From assembly GCA_036563805.1 (NCBI GenBank), contig DATCLS010000045.1, positions 1 through 64,000 on the forward strand: DNA of 64,000 nucleotides, written 5' to 3'. The translations under genes were made by a program, and so were the position numbers. The notes under the pieces were generated by a model. It was not told the origin of the DNA and searched no databases. It worked only from the letters and a program-made list of their open reading frames with translations. This document shows positions 1 through 6,680 of the stretch, in pieces. The stretch is from DATCLS01 sp036563805. Its GTDB lineage: Bacteria > Actinomycetota > Acidimicrobiia > Acidimicrobiales > VFJN01. How positions within the stretch are numbered: position 1 is the first letter of the stretch; each line of letters starts with the position of its first letter.

Positions 1-1
1 T

Positions 2-1438
2 CCGTGGCTCCTCCGTACGTGGCGTACGGAGGTCGCCCGGATCAGCCTCCGTCAACTGGAGGAGCAGGGCGTCGTCCGCCGGCCGACGCTCAGCATGTGG
101 GAGAACGGGCACCGCACCCCCGGCGTCCGCCAGGTCGAGGAGCTCGACATCTGCTACGGCGCCGGCCACGCGCTCGCCGACCTGGCGCTGGCCGTCGGCA
201 CGCCGGCCGGCCTCCCGCCCGACACGACGTGGGCCCACAACCCCCAGGGCCCGAGCGGGCCCCGCTGGGCCTGGATCCGGCCCCGGCCCGGCGCCGGCCG
301 GGTCGACAGCCTGCTGACCTGGGGCGCGTTTGCGTACGAGTGCCGCCAGCCGTGCGACGACCGGGGCGTGTTCGTGACCAGCCCGGTGTCCATGCCCAAC
401 CCGGCGGTGTGGGTGCACCTGCGGGAGCCGGGCTGGGTCGACTTCGGGCGGGGACGGGTCCCCGAGGAGCTGGGGATCCCGGTGCACGAGGCGCTGCCCG
501 GCGCCCGGGTGGCCCGCCACGGCCACTCGCCCGCCGGGTTGGTGGCGCCCCGGCTGGTCGCCCGGTTCGTGTCGGACCCGGCGTTCGCCGAGCGGGTCCT
601 CGAGTTCTTCGGCAGCCGGCCGGACCTGGTCCGCCAGGTGTTCAGCACTACCGAGGGCTACGACCGGGTGCTCGACCTGGCCGCGGCCAGGGCCGCCACC
701 GGGACGGCCGGGTCCGCCGCCGGAGCCACCGGGACGGCCGAGTCCGCCGGGACGGCCGGGTCCGCCGCCGGAGCCGCCGGGACGGCCGAGTCCGCCGTCC
801 CCGACCCCCGCTTCACCGGCGCCCGGTACCGGATCCTGCGCGAGGCGCGGGGCCTCAGCCGGGCCGACGCCGCCCGCCTGGTTACCGAGCTGCTGCCCGG
901 CGACCCGGTGTCCGACGACCAGATCGGCTCGCTGGAGCGGGGCGCCAACCCCCGGGCCGCCTTCCTCCGCTCGCGGCTCGACCGCGCCTACCGGGCCGAC
1001 GGCGCCACCTGCGTCGAGGACATCGAGACGACCAGCACCCGGCCGCCGTTCGTCTTCCACCTCCCCGAGTACTGGATCGGACCGGTGTGGTTCCGGTTCG
1101 AGGGTCCCGACGAGGCCACGGCGCTGGCCGAGCTGCACTGGGACACGGCCTACAAGCGCCTGCGGGTAGCGACCGGGACGACGGTCACCTGCCGGCGGCC
1201 GGTCCCCGACCCCGTCCCGTTCGTAGTCGTCTGCCCACGGGGGTGGCGGGTCGTGGCCGGGATGGGCCGCCTGCCCGGCGCCCACGACGTGAACTTCGGC
1301 TGGCTGCGAACGGACCGTCCCGAGACCGAGCGGGACGACGGCGGCGCGGTGAACGAGATCTTCCTCAACTGGTTCGGGCGGACCCCGGAGGAGTTCACTG
1401 GGTTCCTCCGCGAACTCGACGTCGAAGTCAGGGGTTGA
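2..1438 (+). CDS. Double-HTH (XRE-like) protein, 5' end outside the window
   Basis: The frame is open from the first complete codon, so the N-terminus lies off the left edge; 478 residues are visible. An XRE-like helix-turn-helix is seen at the very start, with RQLEEQGVVRRPTLSMWENG as the probable recognition helix region. A second HTH-like segment begins near RYRILREARGLSRADAA (about residue 275). Between them is a low-complexity Gly/Thr/Ala/Ser linker encoded by imperfect 48-51 bp DNA repeats at about 697-798. The C-terminal 150 residues are Trp- and Phe-rich and I do not recognise them. A DNA-binding regulator is inferred from the HTHs only; no target is apparent. The in-frame ATG at 95 lies inside the first HTH and is not a credible start. 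Confidence 0.7.
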   Translation, partial: PWLLRTWRTEVARISLRQLEEQGVVRRPTLSMWENGHRTPGVRQVEELDICYGAGHALADLALAVGTPAGLPPDTTWAHNPQGPSGPRWAWIRPRPGAGRVDSLLTWGAFAYECRQPCDDRGVFVTSPVSMPNPAVWVHLREPGWVDFGRGRVPEELGIPVHEALPGARVARHGHSPAGLVAPRLVARFVSDPAFAERVLEFFGSRPDLVRQVFSTTEGYDRVLDLAAARAATGTAGSAAGATGTAESAGTAGSAAGAAGTAESAVPDPRFTGARYRILREARGLSRADAARLVTELLPGDPVSDDQIGSLERGANPRAAFLRSRLDRAYRADGATCVEDIETTSTRPPFVFHLPEYWIGPVWFRFEGPDEATALAELHWDTAYKRLRVATGTTVTCRRPVPDPVPFVVVCPRGWRVVAGMGRLPGAHDVNFGWLRTDRPETERDDGGAVNEIFLNWFGRTPEEFTGFLRELDVEVRG

Positions 1439-1479
1439 GGGCCGCGGAGCGAGCCACCGCCAAGCGTGAGGAGAGCAGG

Positions 1480-1770
1480 TTGCCGAAGGCCTACGTCATC
1501 CTGACCGAGACCATCCACGACCCCGAGGGGATGAAGGCCTACGCCGAGAAGGCGGCGGCCGCCAGCGCTCCCGGTATGTCCATGCTCGCCATGGACCCCG
1601 ACGTCCAGGTCCTCGAGGGCGAGTGGCCCGAGGGGCGGACGATCGTGCTCGAGTTCGAGTCGGTCGAGGCCGCCCGGGCCTGGTACGAGTCCGACGCCTA
1701 CCAGGCGGCCGTGCCGCTGCGGCAGGCGGCGGCCGACTGCAACGTGGTGATCGTCTCGGGCCTCGGTTGA
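1480..1770 (+). CDS. DUF1330 family protein
   Basis: A 96-residue protein beginning MPKAYVILTETIHDPEGMKAY and ending with a VPLRQAAADCNVVIV-type strand, matching the short ferredoxin-like DUF1330 domain. Typical features are the central hydrophobic strand RTIVLEFES and the AWYESDAYQ motif. The start is taken as TTG 1480, which has a GAGGAG Shine-Dalgarno at 1469-1474 and fits the family's usual N-terminus. The same frame is open far upstream, but that part is a shadow of the preceding HTH gene. The gene lies 41 bp after that gene and may be co-transcribed. Its biochemical role is unknown. A second DUF1330-like domain occurs in the gene at 49000-49947. Confidence 0.85.
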   Translation: MPKAYVILTETIHDPEGMKAYAEKAAAASAPGMSMLAMDPDVQVLEGEWPEGRTIVLEFESVEAARAWYESDAYQAAVPLRQAAADCNVVIVSGLG

Positions 1771-2045
1771 CCACCCGGCCCCGGGGCCCGGAGCCGGGGG
1801 CCGCCGCGGCCGGGCCGGCGGTCACGCGCCCGCCGCGGCCCGCCGGGCCACCCGAAGCGGCACCAAACGGCCCGCTGCCGGCCAGCGCCAGACCGAAGCG
1901 GCCAGCGCCCACAACGGGCGGACGACGACCCCCCAGTCAACGCGATGCCGACCGCCTCGACGCCGGCCGCCCGGCCGGGCCCGCCGGCGTCCGGCCGGGG
2001 TGCCGCCGACGGTGGCCCCGACGGCCCGAGGGCCGCCCCCGCCGG

Positions 2046-2051
2046 TAGGGT
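2046..2051 (+). promoter_or_regulatory. -10 box TAGGGT for a leaderless GNAT mRNA
   Basis: TAGGGT lies 8 nt before ATG 2060 and there is no Shine-Dalgarno. This is the same arrangement seen before many genes in this window. Confidence 0.5.
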
Positions 2052-2059
2052 GCCCGGCC

Positions 2060-2533
2060 ATGGGCCCGGACCGGTGGCCGCCGCGCCGGGCGACCGTCGA
2101 CGACGCCGACGACATCGCCCGCCTGCTCCACGACTTCAACGTCGAGTTCGCCACGCCGTCGCCCGGCCCAGCGGTGCTGGCCGACCGGCTGCGCCGGCTC
2201 CTCGCCGGCGACCGGACGGTCGCGCTCGTCGCCGGCACCCCGCCGGTGGCGGTGGCGCTCGTCACGCTCCGGCCCAACGTCTGGTACGACGGCGAGGTCG
2301 CCCTACTCGACGAGCTGTACACGGTCCCCGAGCTGCGCAGCCGCGGCATCGGCTCGGCGCTCGTCGAGCTGCTGCTGGCCTGGGCCCGCGACCGGGGCGT
2401 CGACCTGATCGAGATCAACGTCGACGAGGCCGACGTCGACGCCCAGCGCTTCTACGAGCGCCACGGGTTCTCCGGCTTCGGGTCGGAGACGAACGAGCGG
2501 GCCTTCTACTACAGCCAGGAGATCCGCCGTTGA
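2060..2533 (+). CDS. GNAT family N-acetyltransferase
   Basis: A 157-residue single-domain acetyltransferase. The acetyl-CoA-binding motif A is clear as ELRSRGIGSALVELLL, with R-x-x-G-I-G as the pyrophosphate loop. It is followed by the NVDEADVDAQRFYERHGF segment, which is motif B with the usual Tyr and Gly-Phe. The start is set at ATG 2060 because a TAGGGT -10 box lies just upstream and the GNAT fold begins at RRATVDDADDIARLL. Upstream in-frame codons translate to Pro-rich shadow sequence. The substrate cannot be inferred. It is followed 16 bp later by the MDMPI-like gene on the same strand, so the two are probably co-expressed. Confidence 0.85.
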   Translation: MGPDRWPPRRATVDDADDIARLLHDFNVEFATPSPGPAVLADRLRRLLAGDRTVALVAGTPPVAVALVTLRPNVWYDGEVALLDELYTVPELRSRGIGSALVELLLAWARDRGVDLIEINVDEADVDAQRFYERHGFSGFGSETNERAFYYSQEIRR

Positions 2534-2549
2534 CCGCCGGGGCCGCCCC

Positions 2550-3353
2550 GTGACGGGCGAGGCCGGTACGGCCGTCGGACCGGCCGAGGTGGTGCGGCAG
2601 ATCGGCCGCACCACCGGGACCGTCGTCGCCGCGCTCGAGGGCCTCGACGAGGTCGGGCTGCGGGCCCCGAGCGCCCTGCCCCGCTGGAGCCGCCTCACGA
2701 TCGCCTGCCACCTGCGCTACGGAGCGCAGGCGCTGCTGCGGATGACCGACGACGTCGCCGCCGGCCGGCCCCCGTCCTTCTACCCTGAGGGGCGGGACGC
2801 CCAACGGCCCGGCACGCTCGAGCCCGGCGCCGCCGAGTCGCCGGCCGCCGTGGTGGACTCGCTGCGGGAGGCGTCCGGCGCCCTCGCCGCCCGGTGGCGG
2901 ACGGTGACCGACTGGGACGCCCCGGTGGTCGAGCCGGGCGGGGCGGCCCACCTCGGTCCGGTCACGCTGGGCCGGCTGGCGATCCTCCGCCTCACCGAGG
3001 TGGAGGTGCACGGCACCGACCTGGGCCTCGGGCTCGGACCGTGGAGCGACACGTTCGTGCGCGCCGCCCTCCCGATGCGGCTGGCCTGGCTCCCGAGCCG
3101 GCGCAGCAACCACCGGCCCGTGCCCGGCGACGTCCGCCGGTCGTGGCTGCTGGCGGCGACCGACGCCGGGCCGACCACCCGGCTGGCCGTGGACGGCGCC
3201 ACCGTGACGTCGACGCCGGTCCCGCCCGGCGCCCCGGTCCCCGACGCCGACGTCGTCATCGAGGCCCCGAGCCGGGAGCTGCTCGCCCTGCTGCTCGGCC
3301 GCAGCTCCCTGCCGGTGGCGGCCGACTTCAACCGGGCGTTCCCCGGCCCCTGA
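2550..3353 (+). CDS. MDMPI/DinB-like protein (maleylpyruvate isomerase family)
   Basis: A 267-residue protein with the four-helix DinB/MDMPI N-terminal architecture. Evidence includes LPRWSRLTIACHLRYGAQAL, which corresponds to the family's Trp-Ser...His-Leu metal helix, and LRLTEVEVHGTDLGLG, which corresponds to the E-x-x-V-H-x-x-D segment that supplies further metal ligands. The C-terminal 90 residues (RRSWLLAATDAGPTTRLAV onward) resemble the small MDMPI C-terminal/SCP2-like domain. Known relatives are mycothiol-dependent isomerases or transferases in Actinobacteria; the substrate here is not determinable. The start is GTG 2550, 16 bp after the GNAT stop. Confidence 0.8.
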   Translation: MTGEAGTAVGPAEVVRQIGRTTGTVVAALEGLDEVGLRAPSALPRWSRLTIACHLRYGAQALLRMTDDVAAGRPPSFYPEGRDAQRPGTLEPGAAESPAAVVDSLREASGALAARWRTVTDWDAPVVEPGGAAHLGPVTLGRLAILRLTEVEVHGTDLGLGLGPWSDTFVRAALPMRLAWLPSRRSNHRPVPGDVRRSWLLAATDAGPTTRLAVDGATVTSTPVPPGAPVPDADVVIEAPSRELLALLLGRSSLPVAADFNRAFPGP

Positions 3354-3819
3354 CCCGCCGGCCGGTCCCGGGACCCGCCGGGCCACCCGAGCCCAGCCCC
3401 CGACCCGCCGGAACCCAGCCCGACCAGACCGAACCCAGCCCGCCCCGCCGGCGCCCAGTCCCGGACCCCGGCCCTCCCGAACCTCGGCCGCCTTCGACCG
3501 GGCGGCCTGGGCCGTCGCACGGCCGGCGGGGGCCGCCGTGCCCCGGGATCGAACCGCCAGCCGGGCCGGTGTCCCAGGGCCCGCGGCCCAAAGACGGCCG
3601 GCGCCAGGGCCCGCCCGCCTCGCAGTCCTGCCCGGTCGCCGGCTGGGCCGATGGGCAGCCGCGCGAGGAGGCGCCGGCCCTTCCCCGCCGGAGCCGGTCC
3701 CGGCGCCGGGGCGGAGCCGGGGAGAGGGTACGGGGCGCTTGACAGCGAGCCCCGGAGAGTGAACGCTCACATGCGTGCAGCCGGAGCAGCCGCACCCCGC
3801 ACTGCCGCACCCACGGCCG
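3354..3819. other. Intergenic region between convergent genes, with a TTGACA box and a small palindrome
   Basis: There is no convincing gene; the frames read as Pro/Arg-rich shadows. Two islands stand out near the right end: TTGACA at 3739-3744 and the imperfect palindrome GTGAACGCTCAC at 3759-3770, which has a TetR-operator-like form. No -10 box is at a correct spacing from the TTGACA on the plus strand. Confidence 0.4.
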
Positions 3820-4692
3820 TCACCCGCCGGGCCGCTCCCCCGCCCGGATGGCCGCCTCGATCATCCTGATGACCCAGGTGATCCCGCGGATCGCCTGGGT
3901 CAGGTCGAGGTGCCAGTCCGTGACGAGCCGCTCGTAGGAGGCGCTGCTCCACAGCAGGTCGAGCATGCCGGCAGCGATGGCGCGGTCCTCGTCGGACCAG
4001 CCCTCGGTGGCCGCCGCCACCGCCGCCAGCAGGGCGGCGTTCTGCCGCTCGGTGGCGGCCGCGACCGTCGGGTCGCGCGGTGGCGTGCGGGGCACGATCG
4101 GGAACGTGGCCGACTGCTTCATGATCCGGGCCGCCACCTCGGCCACGTCCTCGAGGCGGAGGCCGTCCATCTGGACGTCGGCCTCCTCCTGCAGCCGGAC
4201 CATCACGGCGTCCCGCAGGCCCCGCTCGGACGAGAAGTAGCGGTACACCGTCCGCTCGGTGACGCCGGCCCGCTCGGCGACGGCCGGGACGGTGAGCCCG
4301 CTCCAGTTCCAGATCGGGAAGCCATGGAGCAGCTCGGCGCCGGCGGCAAGGATCCGCTCGCGGGTCTCGGCGACCTGCCGGCGCCGGACGGGGCTGTCGT
4401 ACTTCTTGGGTTTCTGGGGCGCCTTCAGCTCGTCCGCGGGTCGACGCCGCCGGCCGCCCGACCCTTGGCCGCCGCCCTGGCCGACCCGGCCGCCGTACTC
4501 ACCTGCCCGGACGCCCCCAGAGCCGGCGCCCGAGCCCGAGCCCGAGCCCGAGCCGCCCGATCGGGCGGAGCCCGGCTCCCGGCCCCCGCCCGGCGCCGAG
4601 CCCGACCCGCCCGGGCCCGGCCCGTCACCCGAGCCCGAGCCCGGACCACCCTCCCGACCCACATCCGAGCCGTCGTCCGGGCCGTCAGCCAT
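3820..4692 (-). CDS. TetR/AcrR family regulator with a long low-complexity N-terminus
   Basis: A 290-residue protein. The TetR HTH is at about residues 111-158, with LTVPAVAERAGVTERTVYRY and the FSSERGLRDAV continuation. The C-terminal ligand domain is helical and ends near EAAIRAGERPGG. The first 90 residues are almost entirely Gly/Ser/Pro followed by a basic stretch (RRRRP...KPKK), an unusual extension for a family that is normally about 200 residues. No alternative in-frame start with a good ribosome site is visible between the tail and the HTH. The gene lies 21 bp downstream of the SDR at 4714-5457 on the same strand, so it is probably co-transcribed with it. It is the natural candidate to bind the TTGGTGTCA repeats upstream of that SDR (inference). 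Confidence 0.85.
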   Translation of the reverse strand: MADGPDDGSDVGREGGPGSGSGDGPGPGGSGSAPGGGREPGSARSGGSGSGSGSGAGSGGVRAGEYGGRVGQGGGQGSGGRRRRPADELKAPQKPKKYDSPVRRRQVAETRERILAAGAELLHGFPIWNWSGLTVPAVAERAGVTERTVYRYFSSERGLRDAVMVRLQEEADVQMDGLRLEDVAEVAARIMKQSATFPIVPRTPPRDPTVAAATERQNAALLAAVAAATEGWSDEDRAIAAGMLDLLWSSASYERLVTDWHLDLTQAIRGITWVIRMIEAAIRAGERPGG

Positions 4693-4713
4693 GACGACCC
4701 ATTGTCGCGGTGG

Positions 4714-5457
4714 TCACGCGAGCTTGGCCGACCACCCGCCGTCGACCGGGATGATGGCGCCGGACACGAACGACGCCCGGTCCGACGCCAGGAACGCCGC
4801 CACCTCCGCCACCTCCCGGGGCTCGCCGCCCCGGTTGAGCGCCGCCTTGGCGTGCAGCTCGGGGAAGTGGGCCGCGCCGGCCGCCCCCATCGTCTCGGAG
4901 AGGATGAAGCCCGGGCAGATGGCATTGACCCGGATGTTGTCGGCGCCGTACTCGACCGCCGCCACCTTGGTGACGCCGACCACGCCGAACTTGCTGGCCG
5001 TGTACGAGACCGTGCCCCGGGACGAGGCGTTGAGGCCACCCACCGACGACCAGTTCACGATGGCGCCGCCCCCGGTCTCCCTCATGGCCCGGATGCCGTA
5101 CTTCATGCCGAGCAGGACGCCCCGCAGGTTCACCCCCATGATCCGGTCGAGGTGATCGGTCGTCAGGTCGACGAGCGGCTGCGGGTTGCCGATCCCGGCC
5201 ACGTTCAGCACGGCGTCGACCCGGCCGAACCGGTCGACCGCCGTGCCGATCAGTGCCTCCACGTCGGACTCCACGGTCACGTCGCAGTGGACCGGCACCA
5301 CGGCGTCGCCCAGCTCGGCCGCCGTCTTCTCCTCGTTGCCGCTGATGTCGGCGGCCAGGACCTTGGCCCCCTCCCGCACGAACACCGCCGCCGAGGCCTT
5401 GGCCATGCCCGACCCCGCCCCCGTGATGACCGCGACCTTCCCCTCCAGCAGCCCCAT
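4714..5457 (-). CDS. Short-chain dehydrogenase/reductase (SDR)
   Basis: A 247-residue classical SDR. The cofactor loop is TGAGSGM (residues 12-18), the NAG motif reads NVAG (85-88), and the catalytic Ser lies in NWSS (135-138), with Y152 and K156 in SYTASK. The C-terminal PVDGG motif is present. Asp after the second strand (AADIS, residue 37) favours NAD(H). The start is ATG 5457 with a strong GGAGGAGG about 9 nt upstream. Transcription is probably driven by TTGACA, a 17-nt spacer and GACTAT within the operator region at 5511-5547. It heads a short minus-strand unit with the TetR gene, and the substrate is unknown. Confidence 0.9.
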   Translation of the reverse strand: MGLLEGKVAVITGAGSGMAKASAAVFVREGAKVLAADISGNEEKTAAELGDAVVPVHCDVTVESDVEALIGTAVDRFGRVDAVLNVAGIGNPQPLVDLTTDHLDRIMGVNLRGVLLGMKYGIRAMRETGGGAIVNWSSVGGLNASSRGTVSYTASKFGVVGVTKVAAVEYGADNIRVNAICPGFILSETMGAAGAAHFPELHAKAALNRGGEPREVAEVAAFLASDRASFVSGAIIPVDGGWSAKLA

Positions 5458-5510
5458 GGGCCTTGCCTCCTCCGCGTCGCTCGGCCGGCCACCGTTGACC
5501 GAACCCCAAG

Positions 5511-5547
5511 TTGGTGTCATAGTCCTCTGACACGAATTTGGTGTCAA
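5511..5547. promoter_or_regulatory. Divergent promoter/operator: TTGGTGTCA repeats and GTGTCA/TGACAC inverted repeats
   Basis: TTGGTGTCA occurs at 5511-5519 and again at 5538-5546, exactly 27 bp apart. TGACAC lies between them at 5528-5533. This creates two overlapping inverted repeats, GTGTCA-N8-TGACAC and TGACAC-N7-GTGTCA. On the minus strand the same DNA contains TTGACA (5547-5542), a 17-nt spacer and GACTAT, a good promoter for the SDR at 4714-5457. Operator use by the linked TetR protein is inferred. Confidence 0.6.
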
Positions 5548-5648
5548 CCGCGCCCGACGGGAGGGCCGCGCCCGGCAGGGGGCACGCTGGCGGGGCGGCG
5601 GGCGCCGCACCCGTCGAGGACGCATCCGGCGAGGAGGGGAGGGCCGAC

Positions 5649-6680
5649 GTGACCGGACCCGCAGGGCAGGTGCCGCCGGAGCCGGGACGCGCTCGGGAGG
5701 CGGGAGGCCGCCAGACGCCGGACGCCGGGCCGACGCCGGGCGAGCAGGGCGCGGACCGGCCCGAGCACACCCCCGAGCCTGAGCACACCCCCCAGCCTGA
5801 GCACACCCCCCGGGGCGAGCTCGCCGGCCGGGTGGCCATCGTGACCGGATCGTCGAGCGGGATGGGCGAGGCGATCGCCCGCCGGTTCGCGGCCGAGGGG
5901 GCGCGGGTCGTCGTGAACTCGTCCCGGTCGGCCGAGGCCGGCGAGCGGGTGGCGGCCGACCTGCCTGACGCCGTCTACGTCCGGGCCGACGTGGGCGTGC
6001 GGGCCGAGGCCGAGCGGCTGGCCGAGGCGGCGCTCGACCGGTGGGGCCGGATCGACGTCGTCGTGAACAACGCGGCAATCGCCCCCATGGTCCCCCACCA
6101 CGATCTCGACGGCCTGACCGACGACATCTGGCAGCGGACCCTGGCCGTCAACCTGCTCGGCCCCTGGCACCTGACCCGGGCGGCGGCGCCGGCGCTGCGG
6201 GCCGACGGCGGCGGGGCGGTCGTCAACGTCACGAGCCTGGGCGGCATCCGCACGACCGAGACGTGGACGGCGATGGCCTACCACGTGTCCAAGGCGGCGC
6301 TGAACCGACTGACCGAGCTGTTGGCCAACGTGCTCGGCCCGGAGGTCCGGGTCAACGCGCTCGCCCCCGGAGGCATCGAGACGCCCATGTGGGGCGACGG
6401 CGCCGACTACCTACGCCGCGACCTCCGGTCCCGGACCCTGCTGCGGCGGGCCGGCCACGTGGACGAGATCGCGGAAGCCTGCCTGTTCCTGGCCCGGCCC
6501 GGCTACGTCACCGGCCAGGTGCTGACGGTCGACGGGGGCATGGGCGTGATGGTCCACCGGCCGCGGTCGCGGGACGGGGCCGGCGACAGGACCGACGATG
6601 GGGCCGGCGCCGACGCCCCGGCCGGTGCCCCGTCCGACAGGGCGGCGGCCACGGCCACCGGCGCCCGGGAGCCGAGGTGA
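5649..6680 (+). CDS. SDR family oxidoreductase with a repetitive N-terminal tail
   Basis: A 343-residue protein. The SDR core starts near residue 58 with LAGRVAIVTGSSSGMGEAIA (TGxxxGMG loop). It has NNAA, a catalytic Ser in NVTS, YHVSK as the YxxxK pair, and a TVDGG C-terminal motif. The 55-residue N-terminal tail contains three EHTP units encoded by near-identical DNA at 5763-5810, and the C-terminus carries an Ala/Asp/Arg-rich tail of about 40 residues. Both tails are outside the normal fold. The start is GTG 5649, just after GAGGAGGGGAGGG (5631-5643); an earlier TTG/GTG lies inside the operator. The TGA overlaps the GTG of the next gene, which implies translational coupling with the CoxL-like subunit. 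Confidence 0.85.
   Translation: MTGPAGQVPPEPGRAREAGGRQTPDAGPTPGEQGADRPEHTPEPEHTPQPEHTPRGELAGRVAIVTGSSSGMGEAIARRFAAEGARVVVNSSRSAEAGERVAADLPDAVYVRADVGVRAEAERLAEAALDRWGRIDVVVNNAAIAPMVPHHDLDGLTDDIWQRTLAVNLLGPWHLTRAAAPALRADGGGAVVNVTSLGGIRTTETWTAMAYHVSKAALNRLTELLANVLGPEVRVNALAPGGIETPMWGDGADYLRRDLRSRTLLRRAGHVDEIAEACLFLARPGYVTGQVLTVDGGMGVMVHRPRSRDGAGDRTDDGAGADAPAGAPSDRAAATATGAREPR

Noticed and set aside
4..1770. A 588-residue frame joining upstream sequence to the DUF1330 domain
   Set aside because: Its first 490 residues are Arg/Pro/Gly shadow of the HTH gene; only the last 96 residues match a family and have their own TTG start and ribosome site.
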